Counted from the stretch's first letter, positions 33,896-46,659 are shown. The stretch: 64,000 bases of DNA from Biscogniauxia marginata (GCA_022695795.1 MU404060.1:614749-678748), one strand, 5' to 3'. Program-made: numbers and translations. The notes: a model not told the origin generated them from the sequence alone.

Positions 33896-36800
33896 CGCGG
33901 CATTCCGTTTGGGCAGCCGGCTCTCTAGACCAATGAAAATTTCCCCTACTCGCGGATGTGGTGGTAGTAGTGGGTTGTAGCGCAAGCTGTGTGTAGGGTA
34001 ATTAATGAATCAAGCTGGCGTAACCGAACCACTGGTAATCAATTTCGAATAGACGACCGCCGCAAGGTGAGATCTTATATATATATGTAAGGACACCCTC
34101 CAGAAAATAAATAACAAAAGCCGTCTGAGATGAGTGGGCAGCCAGGCAAATAAAAATTTCTTCTCTAATAAGAGGTTTGCCCTTCGGTGTTGGATAAAGG
34201 AATTCGGTGGATCCTCGTTTTATTGCGTCGGCCTCCAAAAAATGAACCAATCCCTGTGAAGGATGACGACGACAGGACGACGACGAAAGAGCGAAAATAA
34301 AAAAAACGAAAATAAAAAGGGACGACAGATGAGAGACTGTGGTTATATGCCCCCAGTTCCGAAACAACTCTCGCAGATAAACCCAGTGCTCGTCTTCAGA
34401 GCACGCGATGATATAGTCCCACGAGGGACGATCGTTCGTTCCAGTCGATAACCTTTGGGTTATCTGATAAGAGTTGAACAGGCGAATAGAATCCCAAGGC
34501 CGGCCTCCAACAGCGCCACTACGTGCTTGGTGCAGCTGGTCAAACTCGGGGATTCCTGTGTGTCGTCGACTTTGGTGCTTCTTGTCTGCGTCAGTTGTTG
34601 AGGCTATATGTACTAGAATCCGGGATGTTCTACTAGTCCCAGGCCTAGTCGGGATGGTTCGCGAAGAGGCGTTGCCCAGACGTTTATAGTCTGAAGACGA
34701 CATTGTTGAGCTGAGCTGGTCTGGACCAACCCCTCTTGTTTTATGATAGTGGACATACCACCCAAGTTTTACCAGGTATGCGTGTATGTATGTTGCTCGA
34801 AGGGAGGGGGGTCCCAATCGCCTATCTGTCTCGAATACCGACAACTATATGTCGATCCCATCCAACGATGGAAGATGGGGTGTGGGCTTACTTTTTTTCT
34901 TTTCAAAAAAAAAGGACCCCTCCACTTCCTGTCCGCTGCCGTTAAGCAGGATTTTCCAGTTCTCCTCCCAAGCTCCCACCGTCCCTCCTCCTCCCAAAAC
35001 TTGCGCGGCGCGGGAGAAGATTTGAAAAGACCCATCGTGCGAGCGGCGGAGCCCCAGAGAAGCCAATCCGGGACCCTCGCCTGGTCTACTTGAAACAATT
35101 CCCAACCCCGACAACGCGATGAGCTCACAGTGCGTTGTTTTTGAAACGCTGGATACGTCAGGATGGGATGTCATTGAGCGAAAGGTGTGATTCGACGAAC
35201 GGAATGCCCTGCAGTGGTTCCCACGTCTCGCTATCGAATCGAGGAGACGAATCAATCTCTTGGCACGCTAGCGATCCTCTGTCGTGACCAACGGGCCGCA
35301 TATTTGACGTTGCGCTATAAACGCAGCAAACCATACCTTACCAGTCTTGTCATCCTATGTCGGCTCTTTAGTAATAGTTGGAGATTAGTTGGGTGGTACA
35401 TCGATGTAGGTGAGCCCGCATGTAGGTAGGCATGTAGGAAGTAAGAGTAGTAAGTTAAGCTAACCTAGGTAGTTGTTGTTTTTTCTGCAATCAATTAATC
35501 AATCGACTTATGCACGTACACAAAAGTATTAAAACCCCGCCATGACATAACTCTTTGAAGTACATGTAAGTTGCTTATTACACATATAATAATATAATAA
35601 TATATATTTACTTACCTACCTACTCTTACATTTATATAAATATCTATATCGGTCCTGCTTATTTAACTAAGTACTTAAAATTAGTTATAAATTACATGCG
35701 TATATATTACTTTATATATATTTATATTTAAGTGCCGCTTTATCGGTGTTATAATGCACTTAATACTTATAATAACTTTTTAAAAAATTAAATAATACCT
35801 TTGTCTTGCTTAGTACAATTCAGGTCAGTGAAAGAAAGAAACGATATAAAACTACTTATATATAGTATAAATAATAATACTATATCGTGGTGCTAGCGAA
35901 ACTGTTTACATATATAGTCTTTGTATGTATAATATTTGTAGCGCCTAGTAATAGTAATATGTAACAGCAATATCTTTATAGACATCCCCGCTCCCCTCGA
36001 TAGAGCACAAATGCGTATATTATGCTATATTCGAGGTATAGCATATAACTGCGATGCCCCGATCACATGCCAGATCTAGAAACGCCTTCATGTGTCTATT
36101 CCGTACTACGGCAATATTTCTAACTACCTACTCAAAGATTATATTGGCTTACGCTTCCCCAGATCTATTGATCGCGATACGATACGATACGACACGATAC
36201 TAATGCTACTATAGCAAGATCGTTCGATTCTGATTCAAAGATGACCGTCATTGGATTCTTAAGTTCCGAGGACTGTACCTTAGTTCCCAACCGATGCCGT
36301 CAGCAAAAAGTCCTACACCGCCTCAGCCTGCCTACCTAAGTGCCTGAAGTCCTACTGGGTCCTAACCGAACCGTGGCTAGTAATCCCCAACTAATGCAAA
36401 GGAGCCTCCTAGGCAGTCCGCAGGTAAATATTCCAGGCATCCTCGCAATGTCACCAGCCACAAACGCAGGCAGGTAGGAATCTAGGGTTGCTTGAGTACC
36501 GTACATACACACCAGCACGGCACGGCGGATTCTTAGTAATAAGTAGTACCACTGTTCGGTTCCTACCTACTTGGTCTATACTGAGATCACCAATGGTCAC
36601 GTATATTAGGGACCTCGGCGGATATCAACAGAGATTGGTTCTCTATTTTTATCTTCACCTGTAGGCTTCTGGCTGGACTGCCATGCGGTGTAGAACGGGC
36701 TACAGGCCGGCGTTCGCACCTTGCTTTACTTAAGGAGTGCAAACCTCTCTCAAGCTTGCTTTCGGCATCCTGATGAACTTGCCCTGGTGAACTTGCCGTC

Positions 36801-37863
36801 TGGATCAAAGTCAGGCCTCGCACAACAACAACGATCATGTCCGAGTGACCTACGTAAGTTGGACGCTATCGTTTCAAATACCAATGCCATCTTCTGCAAG
36901 TCTATCTCCTTCTCCGTTTACAGAGCAATCGAACGAAGGTCTCCCCGTCATGCTGGCGTACAATACGTCCAAACCCGAGGACTTCATCTCAGGACTCGCA
37001 GTCGAGCTTCGGTTGTCAAGAAGCGTCGAGTGATGCTTTATTTCTTCCAACGTTCCTCTTTGCAGCTTTTCCGCCTCTGATTGGATGGGTCCCGAGTCCT
37101 GCAGTCAGCAACGTCTACTCCTGCTCAGCTAGCGGATAAGGCGTAATTTGGGGTCCATTCTGCCTTGTTGCCTGCGTACTTCACCGAGTCGGATTTGGCC
37201 CCCAACTCCACCAGCTGCTCACCTCTGCATCTTGGTGCGCGGACGCGGCGGGCTATTGCTAAAGGCACTGCCGACAACCAGCGCGTAGGGTCTCTGGAGG
37301 GAGCCTGCTCACCAATGGCTGCGTTATTCCTCTTTCCTAGCCCACGGCCCAGGCCGCTGGTCCTAGGGTACAAGTACTTCTATCGGTGCCCCCATGCATG
37401 AAGTCCTACAGCGTCGCCTTCAAGGAAGACACCTTTTTCAACATTTTTCATAAAAATGACACGGCGACCAGTGGCGACCTGAAATGGCCCCGCCAACTTT
37501 CGTTGTACTCAATTGTCAGTCCAGCTAAAGAACGAGGTCATTATCGAGTATGGAGCCGAAGAAGAGCCTTGCCACCGGCGAGGCCACCCCCGTTGACGCT
37601 ACCTTCAACGTGGACCCGCAGCCCGGCCGGCGCACGACAGAAACTCCGGCCGGATCACCAAGTCCAAGAAGGCGATCACATTCAAGTTTGCTATCCGAAC
37701 CCCAGCCCTGCGCTTCAGTATCCTGCGTGTGAGAAGAACACCTGTGAACTTCAATGTCGCGTCGAGAACTGACCTGAGTAGGTCTCGTGATACCTCCGGG
37801 GAGGACTGCGCGCGTCAGAGATTCATCGTCTGGGCTGCGGTAAAGCGAAACAGATCTGTTAGA
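33896..37863. other. Long gene-poor region
   Basis: A gap of nearly 4 kb. Position 34002-34703 (-) holds an open frame starting MSSSDYKRLGNASS, but its C-terminal half is encoded by homopolymer-rich sequence and I do not trust it. An AT-rich block lies at 35480-35975. Around 36176-36200 there are GATAC repeats. From 37386 to 37863 open frames run towards the zinc-finger gene and may include an unrecognised 5' exon or leader. Confidence 0.4.
35480..35975. repeat. AT-rich island, possible RIP relic
   Basis: Abrupt drop in GC with very frequent TpA (TATATAATATAATA-like), long runs without coding potential, and sharp return to normal composition near 35980. This composition fits repeat-induced point mutation of an old repeat, but no transposon protein or terminal repeats can be recognised. 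Confidence 0.45.
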
Positions 37864-40800
37864 ATGGCAGCAAGTGATCGGCTGAGATGTCCTCTCTTGC
37901 GGTGTGGGGAACGCTTCGAGGATCATGAATCCATGCTGAGGCACTTGACCAAATGCCAATATCTCTCAACTGGGGAATATGTGTGCTATGAGTGCATGAA
38001 GGTCGAGAGGTTGGATGATAAGAAGTGCAAGTGTTGTCTAGGGCATCCTACTAAAAGAAGACGAATCATCAACATGGCAAAGAATTTCTTTTCAAATATC
38101 GGTAACAAATCGCGGCAGGGTAGTTCTACTAGCCCACCTGACGACGACCTTGCATTCCCCCCTCCGACCTATGAGTCTCTCGTAGTCGATACCCAACAAC
38201 TCTACGAAGAACAAGCGCGGCAGCGGCATTGGCAACACCAACAACAACAGCACCGACAAGAAGAGGGCAACGATGACATAGAGATGCATGAACCTCCTCA
38301 GCAACCACAACTTGAGCTGAATGGTACAGAACTACTTGAGCTGGACTCTACACCGCTGTTACCAACTGCCCAACTCGACGCTATCAACTACGAGTCGCAA
38401 TCAACGAATGCGCCAACATCTTCGAATACATTTCAAGAACAACCCAATTCGATGTTGCCCCCATCAGTCGACATGATTCCTCAAGATCGAAATTCCTCGC
38501 CTCATCATGATGCCCCGTCTCTGCAAAGTCCCATGCCTTCTACTTCTGGGGGCAGGCGGCCATCATTGGCTTTAGATACTCACTTGGACCGCTATAGAAG
38601 TGCCCCACGTCAAACGTACTTATCACCAAGCTCTTCACTTCGATCAACGAAGAGCTCTCAAGGCGTTTCTCCTATTACCCCTTGGAGCGCAAGTTCCAAA
38701 TCCTCGTGTGCCTGGGCCGCGGGATCCAACATCGATACTGCATTGACATCGCCAATAACTCCCTTTAGTGCCCGTGGCTATCCAGCAGCGTCAACAACAG
38801 AGTACAGTGTCTCCAGAGAGAAATATGATAGCCGATGTCCCCCGGACCCATGTAGCTACACACTTGGGGGTATGCCCGAACTACCAGGCGACAACCCATT
38901 ATCCACGGCTTTCCGACAAGGGCAATCCGATCCACTATTCTTTTCGTTTAACCCCAAGGACAATTATTCTTGGATGTCTTCAGTGGATACGGAGATATCT
39001 CTAGGGGCTTCTGTCAATATGATGTTCACGAATTCTGATTCGAACCCCGAGAACATGCCTTCTGAATTTGTTGAGCCTCCAGATTCGAGGTCTGAGACTA
39101 GAGCGCTCGTTTTATCTGCTTGGGATGCCTTACAAGAACACGTCTCGACTTCAATATCGAAACTGGCCAATATTCGAGGGAATTCACTTGCAAATCGATT
39201 TCAAGGACAGACAGTGAGAACAATAGCCTTAACTGGACTATCAAGCTTGAAGAAGATCCTGAGCGGTAACGATCCTACCGATCCTTTCGATTACCTCTGC
39301 TTTGTTCACGTTATGTACGCGTTTTCGCTCGTTATGCATGAATACGACATGATTACTCGATTCAACAAGTTTTACACGCAGGCCCTTGCTTATAGAGGCT
39401 TTCTTGATCCAGCATATCTCGATGTTTATTCCCAGGTTGTGTCTGCCATCTGGCAACCTACACTAGAACAACAACCACACGGTCGATCTGCGGTGCCTTT
39501 GAGTAGATCATCAAGCTTAAAGGGGAAAGATTCTGAATATCGTACAGACTCAAGAACTGCAGTAGGTTCTGATCCACTGGTTATCGCGGGACAAAACTTT
39601 TTAGATGGTGAGTTATTTCTTCTAAGAACCTATCGTCTTTTAGAGCGAGCCAGTGTCACTAACAAAAGTAGCTCTCGAGGCTTCTGTTGTCAGTAGTGAC
39701 TCTCAGAGACCTGCCGAAGTCCTCACGTCAGAGCTTTGGTCAACTCACGTAGCAGAAAAGCCACCAAATTCCTCACAAAACAACCCATTTGCGATAACAG
39801 CTAATTATATCGTCCGGGTTCTAAGTCAGAATTTCCATGATCATGATGGCTTGGTATCAAGATTGAAGGTAGTCAGCCAAAGGATTCATACAGGACACAT
39901 AGATACAGTTCGTAGGCTAGAACTCGATTTAACACAGGCTGGCAAGGTAAGCTATTACGTTCCTTGTCCCTCTGGGCGGTCTATATCTACGTACCAAAAG
40001 GACGTAATTCCCTACAGTGCCGCAATATGAGAAACGATGTAGCTTTCTCGTACAAGAAGCCTCTATTTTCATATTTGAAGCCGATTTTACGTACTAGGCT
40101 AACAGGGCAATGCTACAGGATTCGTTGGAGTCTTCTGATCGTTTTGACGAATTCATCCCCGGAGTGAGAGAGCTCTGTGATCAGATCTATTCTCAACAAG
40201 GGTTTCATTCGCGGATGAGGTATCAGGTTCTTGGTGTATCTCTGATCGAAACACTTGTGCGAAGCATCGCACAGGAACCGCAGCAACCGCGGGAAGAAAA
40301 CTCAGACTTCCAATTGAACCTGCCAGACCCATTCGACGAATTCTTACAGAACCTTGACAAAACTTTTCCAGACTCTACAGAAATAGAACATGGATTTCTC
40401 ATGCCAATGGAATCGGTGTCTAGTGTCCAGCAACAACAGCAACCCGATAACTCGATCAGCGATGCTTCAAATTTCGACCCAATTGTAGATCCTACAACTC
40501 TGGACCGGGCCGCCCCAAGCGCACAAGTATCCAACCCTCTATATTCAAAACCACTCACTACAACAGCCTCTCGCCCGGAGACGCCGGGTGAGCCCTTTAC
40601 TGTCCCAACAGTCTCCTCGCCAGATTTCTCACGAGCAATCGCGACGACAACGTCTAGCTCCCCGGGATTAATAACAGCCCCGACGCACGCCCCGTCTAAT
40701 GAAGGTTTCGGGTCTAGTGCCAGTGGAGAGGATCCCAAAGTTCCCTCGTCATCCTCGTCCGGCCCCGGTGCCGGGCAAAAGGTGGAGGCCAGCGACTGCT

Positions 40801-41042
40801 GCGAAATATGCGGCTACAGGCCGAAGGGCGACCCACAGTGGTTCAAGGGCAGCATGGCGAAGCACAAGAAGCTGCAGCACTCGACTGGCCCGCCTACGAT
40901 CTACAAGTGTCCCTACCCGGGCTGCAGCAGCCAGTACAAGAACCGCCAGGACAACCTGCGGCAGCACCAGATCGAGAAGAACCACTTCGTCGGCGACGAG
41001 ACGACGGGGAGAAGACCGAGCAAGCGGAAGAAGACGTCATAA
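37864..41042 (+). CDS. C2H2 zinc-finger transcription factor
   Basis: Probable DNA-binding regulator; target unknown. Exons are 37864-39607, 39669-39946 and 40098-41042, giving 988 residues. The N-terminus has an atypical C2HC-like finger (Cys9, Cys14, His27, Cys31 in RCPLLRCGERF to HLTKC) followed by a Cys-rich knuckle (CYECMKVERLDDKKCKCC). A long Gln/Ser/Pro-rich region comes next. A conserved-looking helical block lies at about 412-535, with GQTVRTIALTGLSSLKKIL and DYLCFVHVMYAFSLV. Two C2H2 fingers lie near the C-terminus (about 908-975): CEICGY to HKKLQH, and YKCPYPGC to HQIEKNH. A basic tail ends GRRPSKRKKTS. ATG 37864 is the first ATG in the long frame; the frame is open back to about 37595, so an upstream exon is possible. 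The 40097 acceptor is chosen because it is the one that keeps phase. Confidence 0.78.
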
Positions 41043-41966
41043 GGTTAATTATTTATGATAGATGGAGATAGGAGGGAAGAGGAGGGAAGGCAAGGGAACG
41101 ATTAATCTAAGGCAATGTGACCGACTACATATTCTATGTTCTGTTTCATGGAAGTTCCAGGTATTGACTGCCTTGATCATTAGAAAGAAAAAAGATCTAT
41201 CTACATAGGGGAAGGCGTCCTATGGCATTCTGGAATGCCCACTTCTTTATCTTCTTTTTTCCAAGGGGGGAGGAAATTATTTCACTTATGAACACCACAT
41301 CAATTTGGCTTTGGGGATTTCTGGTGTGTGTGTGAGAAGAATGAAAGGAGTACTTTTTGGGGAGCGAAGACTATAGGACGCGGGAGATACGAGATACCAT
41401 ACTGCATTTGAGATCAATAGATAAGGAATAGAAATACGTCGTAAAACCCATACGAAAGGTACGGGATTTTTGTCCCCTTGGGATTAGCGTTATTAGTAGA
41501 GATGTTAAGGGGGGGAAGGGGGGGTAGATGTATGGGATCGGCCTACATAGGTAGCTGCATAAGACTAACTACTTACATATACGGAGGTGACAATCCCGAG
41601 GGGAGAGGGAGGAGGTGAGCTCGGTGAAGAAGAATAGTAATTTAGCCAGATTACGTTGCCTCCCAGTTAAACACCCAAGTTCACGAAACGAAACACCAAA
41701 CTTCTATGAGAGATAATATAGGCCTCATTATTTCTCCTCTGTGAGACTACCAAGGCGAGGAAGGGAAACATAACTAAAACGAAACAAAAACTCCCAACGT
41801 CGGCGGCGGCGGCGGGGAGGGCTTGTTGCCTCCCACCTCCTACTCTTCCTTCTTCTTTCCTTTCTTCCCCCCTTCGTAGGTAGATAGTCTGTAAGCAAGA
41901 TAGGGTATTCAACCGATCAAATGATAGTTCCCCGGAGATTTGGGAGCGCGTGGGGGAGGGAAAGAA

Positions 41967-41986
41967 GGGGGGGGGGGGGGGGGGGG
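41967..41986 (+). repeat. G20 homopolymer
   Basis: Twenty consecutive guanines on the plus strand, flanked by further G runs. Length may be affected by sequencing error. Confidence 0.85.
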
Positions 41987-42724
41987 TTGTGGTTATCTCA
42001 GCCCTATTGCCTTGCCTGCCTGCTTGCCTTATGCCGGTAAGGATCTTTTTCTTCCTTACCAATCGGACCCTTGTCCTTAATATTTCTGGAATTTTGTAAG
42101 GGGGGGGAAGGGGGAGGATGATTTTTGTTTTAGGGCGTAGGTAAGACGGATAACGGGATATTACGGGAAGCCGAGCCGAGGCCACAGAAACGCCTCTTTG
42201 ATTTTCTTCCTTTCTCCTTTTTTTTTCTTTTCTAAGGGGAGGTTTATATCTTATCTTATGGTGGATAAATCACTCTATCAACGATAGAAACCCCGTTTTG
42301 CTACCGTTCCAAAAAAAAAAAAAAAGGTTTCGGGCGAAGAGAGAGAAAGAGAATGGGGAGAGTTGTAGAAATCTGAGAATATTTCCTAGCATATCATTGC
42401 AATACCGACACATTAAAGTAAAGTGACGGGGAGGTTCGGTCAGCCTCATACGTCTGAGGTAGCCGAGGCATGTGAGAGGCTAATATATGTCCGGCGGCGA
42501 AGTACGTAGTCGAGCATCCTGGAGGAGCGGCATCCCGACACGCTCACGCTGAGCAGCCCCCGACATAGCCTTACGGACCATGTCGACGGGGGAGAAAGGT
42601 GGGGGGTACTACTGGAAGATCGTACCGTGGCGCGTGTGCAGCAAGGGAGGGTGATCACGTAGGCCTCGGCAGAGCTGTGTAAGACGGTAGTCAGGACTAG
42701 GGCTTAGGTTAGTACGTAGGTCCC

Positions 42725-42748
42725 CTACCTACCTACCTACCTACCTAC
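42725..42748. repeat. (TACC)n tandem repeat
   Basis: Six tandem CTAC/TACC units, a perfect version of the tetranucleotide found throughout the gaps. Confidence 0.85.
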
Positions 42749-43472
42749 CCAATTATGTGTTTTTGAGGCTACGGGACATACAATGGTGGTTGTTTTACAC
42801 AATAAGCTGACCCCGTGAGTTTGGAGGAGGCACAGTCGTCGATATGGAAGTGAGGGAGTCATATTTGTAAGCAATGGGTAGTCTGGTTGGAAGCAGCGTT
42901 TTAAGTATCGTGCGAATGGACTAGAGTTAGTGGTCCTTGGCCTTGTCTGATGTATGATCTAGTGCACGCCACGAGCGCGACGAAGGCATCGACATAACCC
43001 CATCGGCAAGGATATTTCTAAGGAGTAGAAGTAGTGTGGGTGGGTTCGTTCCAAAAAAAAAAAGTATGCCTTTCTATATTGGTATATTGGCAATGGGTTT
43101 TCGACCTGGCTTGGATGATTCCTTAATTCACGATGAAATAAGAGGACGTACTCGAACCAGAACCACCGTCTTGGAAGATAAATAGTCCATTAAAAACTTG
43201 CTGCGAAAGAACAGAAGGGGGAAAATATTCTCGAAATCCCAAGTACGTGAAAAACTTTTGGGGGTATATCCCACTCATGCTGCTGTTGCTATTTTGTCAC
43301 GGTCACAGAAACCAGACTCAAGAGAACGCCCGTCGAAATCAACATTATCATTTCTCACAACCCACCCATAGTCAATGCCGCAGGGAGAAATTGCATTCTA
43401 ATGAACTTGGGTTGTCTGACTTAAAGCTCTGCTTTGTGTCAAGTGGGATGATAATCGAGGTGAAGTAGCTAC

Positions 43473-44587
43473 TCAAATCCACTCCATGACGCTGCCCGTC
43501 CAGATGTTTGGGTCGGGATGCTTACGGATCAAGGGATCTTGTTACTGATTAGCTTGCTGGGAAACTGTAAGAAAAAGAGAGGAGACCAGGCCCAAGACTC
43601 ACTCCTGTACCCGGTTTTATACGCGTATTGGGAGTCGAGCACCCAGTGTTCGTACGTGACGATGTTCGGCTTGGCGCCATGCCTCCAGGCGAAGTCCTCA
43701 ATCTAAAATATGACTGATGAGCCGGAGCTGAAGAAGACTCAGTTGCACATAGGCATCGCTGTATGGGAGGAATTAGAGGGGTGGATAGTTAGACCTACCG
43801 TGTTCTTGATAGTATCGTATTCCTCTAACTCGCACCAGATGCCGCGGAACTCAACATCAGCTAGCTTGAACATGATTCGTAGCTGGACTAATGAGTTCCG
43901 CTCCGACCATGCGTCCAGCATTTCCTTGATAAGCTGCAGCCAGACATCGCCACATCTGTAGCGGCCTACGCCGAGGGCTAGCTTGATCTCGACAAATGGG
44001 ATGCTCTGTAGTGTTGCCCTGCTGATGAAGTCGGTCAGGGCAAGGGGGGCTGGATTGCCCATGATCCAAGGTGGGATGCGGTCAATGACCAGAGTGCGCA
44101 GACGCAAGACGGACATTGCTTCTAGAGTAATCTGCTTGCAGAGAAGCAGGATTGTGGGGGTGTGGCGGGTGACTTTGAAAGAAGACGAGCCTTCATCCTG
44201 GTTACAAGGGTGTGTTCGAGACTTGGCTGCTTGCAGCTGACGGTAATACGAGTCGAACAAGTCTCGGCAGGTGGGATAGTCGACGGCATACTCATATATC
44301 ATGTTCCGGATCTCAGGGGAGAAGTCTATGAGGAATGTGTAGGTGTGTTCGGTGGGGGGACGGAATCGGGGAGGCTCCGGGCTGAAGTAGGCCGAAAGTG
44401 GATGCAGTGCGGATCGAATGTCGGCCTCGGAGAGGCGGGGCTTGACCGGGACCGGAGGCGGAATGTCGGCCAGAAGCTTGGCTCGAGCTACAGGGTCTCT
44501 GCTGGCTTTGTGGATTCTGTATCTGCCCCGGCGCTGCATGACCTGCCAGTCTATAAGCTGACGCACGCTCTGGAGACTGGGAGGCAT
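43473..44587 (-). CDS. F-box/2EXR-like protein of unknown function
   Basis: Exons on the minus strand are 44587-43799, 43702-43603 and 43537-43473, giving 317 residues. The central motif FLIDFSPEIRNMIYEYAVDYP is typical of the fungal F-box-like/2EXR proteins (PPEIRNMIYEY). It is followed by LLLCKQITLEAMSVL, the usual second element. Exon 2 begins IEDFAWRHGAKPNIVTYEHW and exon 3 ends DPNIWTGSVMEW; both are in frame, with a GCTAAT branch nine bases before the last acceptor. No catalytic residues are visible. The function of the family is unknown; an adaptor role would be inference. Confidence 0.7.
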
Positions 44588-45480
44588 TGTGAAAGGTAGA
44601 CCACGGGGTGGTAAGCTGGGTGAGATCGACGAGTAGATGGGTAGGTAGGATGGTTATGCAAACGATCAAGGTTGGCAGTATTTATCGCCCATATTGAAGA
44701 GCAGCGAAAACTAGCAAAGCCAGGAAGTTCCGGGGGGGATGCTATTCACATGCCGCTGCCCGTTCCCTTCAGGATCTGTTTACTGGATGAGAGATGCCAA
44801 CGTCGTGAATAAGGGGCTAGCGGGTCGTTCAGCTCCACGGGCTGCGGCTACGTCCTAGACGGATGAATACCTTATTTATTGTTATAAGCAATGCAGACAC
44901 TCTCGATGGAGTTTTACGGCCACGTGCGCATGAGCGGCTCCAAAGTTGTGTTTTGCAGTAAGCTTTCCTTGCATTGATAGAGCTTGCTGATGGCGAGCCG
45001 GAGCGGGAGAAGCTGTGCTGTGGTGGGGAGAGAGGAGGAAGACTGGGGGGGCAGAAATAAAGCTGGGTAGATCAGATAATCAGATATCATCAGATCGGGC
45101 CTGCGCTCGGCCGAAGCAGTGAATGAGTGAGCTTGAGCCAACCAAATCTCGTTTTTGGATTTTGTTTGGGCGCAGCTCAAGTGCAAAACTTGGTGAATGG
45201 TGGTTGATTCAAGTTGTCTCACCCGCTTGTTCGGGGGAGAGGCTGAATGTACAAGAAATTCAATCCAACACCGAGATGTACTCTACGTGTCGAGCGAGGC
45301 TGCAACTGCCAGGTAGGTAGTCGATATTTCATGTTTTTATTATTCGTATTGGCATTGGTGTGGGTTGTAAAAGCCCAAGGACATGTAAGTTGATGCAAGT
45401 AGGTACTATGTGCCTACCCTCGGGGCATCTTTTTACCCTTTTACTGCATCGTATCCTGTCCCACGTCCCCGACAGTACCT

Positions 45481-45506
45481 AGCAGCAGCAGCAGCAGCAG
45501 CAGCAG
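45481..45506. repeat. (AGC)n microsatellite
   Basis: Eight to nine tandem AGC units in a non-coding context. Confidence 0.9.
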
Positions 45507-45885
45507 TGGCAGCATCGTCGGTGAAAAAGGCCGATGGCGTCCACCCCGTCTCTGGAGACCGGGATGTAGCTTACCTTAAAGGTTAGGTAGTATCCAGGGG
45601 AAAATGGAGATAGAGAATAAAAAAAAGAGATAGATCATCTACAGCATATTTTATGCCTTTTCTTATTATTAAGATTTCCTTTTTTTCCCCTGCACCTGAA
45701 CGTTTTTGTTGAAGTCGATAAAGCCTGGAACTTGTGGGCAGGTCGGACGAATTGGAAGTCCTACCACATGGTCTAATTTGGGCAACACGACTGCGTGTTC
45801 ACGGCCTGTGATTGGTTCGCTTACCTAACTTGCATTGCTGAGCTGTGAAGGGCGCCCCATGTGAGGGATGAATGTAATAACACTT

Positions 45886-46125
45886 TGTCTCTCTTACTCC
45901 TATGCTTATAAATAGCCAGTTTAATATAACAAGTTATATGTCCATTCTTGGTATAAGTAATAACAATCAACCTTATTACATGTATCAGGCATATTTTAAA
46001 TATGTATATTAAAGTTAAGATACAAGTTTAAACTTTTAAAAAGTAAAAGGTGTTTATATATTAAGGTTGTCGTCGTATTAAGTACATATAACAAGGTATT
46101 TACATACTAAGAATGAATAAAGGTC
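45886..46125. repeat. AT-rich island
   Basis: TpA-dense stretch such as TATAAATAGCC, AATATAACAAGTTATATG and AAGTACATATAACAAGG, without coding potential. Same character as the 35480-35975 island but shorter. Confidence 0.4.
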
Positions 46126-46659
46126 CGGGTCTGACATGCTTGCTTGCCGTTCATAACTTTTGTATAAATGCATAGGAGATTTTATTCCAACGGGGAACTC
46201 TTTTATTAGTAACATGACACCCGGCGGACCCGTAAAATCCCTCGTTTTGTGCTTAACCCGGTTTAGTTAGGAGGCTGGTCAGGACAGCTATGACAGATCC
46301 GATCCAACGATTTTATTTTTATTATTTTTTCTCCCTTGCTCGATATTTCCTGCGGCTGGCCACTCCCACCCTCTCTAAACTAGATCCAAAAAATTCCCAC
46401 TGCACCCATCTCTCTTCAACCCACACCCGCAACCCCCCCTTGATGTCTGGTGATGTTGATCGTTCGTGATATTTCCACACCCGCCATCTGCACGTTTTCC
46501 CATCTGCCAAACGGCCAGGGTTGACATCACATCGTCTCCCATCCCAGCGCCTAGGTTTCGTCGTGCTTTGGCGCCCCGATTCTCCATCGTTGTTTTTCTG
46601 TTTCATCTGTTTATCTGTATTTTTCCTTTCTTTTTTTTCTCTCTCTTCCTTTCTCCGTC

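Larger units (their letters stand above)
41043..43472. other. Intergenic region with guanine runs
   Basis: Gap of 2.4 kb between the zinc-finger gene and the 2EXR-like gene. It has many G runs between 41505 and 42120, a (TACC)n tract at 42725-42748 and A-runs at 42311-42326. A GC-richer block at about 42425-42680 has no clear ORF or known RNA. Confidence 0.45.
44588..46659. other. Intergenic region with AT-rich island
   Basis: Promoter region of the 2EXR-like gene (-) and of the FAR1-domain gene (+). Contains a CAG/AGC microsatellite at 45481-45506, an AT-rich island at 45886-46125, and a pyrimidine-rich leader just before ATG 46660. No gene seen. Confidence 0.5.

Noticed and set aside
34002..34844. 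280-residue open frame on the minus strand
   Set aside because: No recognisable domain; the second half is encoded by poly-T and TCG-rich low-complexity DNA and no supporting splice structure was found. A short real gene at 34400-34703 cannot be fully excluded.
41667..42185. 172-residue open frame on the minus strand
   Set aside because: Runs through the G20 tract (as poly-Pro) and has no protein features.
42425..42680. GC-richer block considered as a 5S rRNA or other structured RNA
   Set aside because: Does not match the fungal 5S internal control regions, and no convincing stem set was seen.
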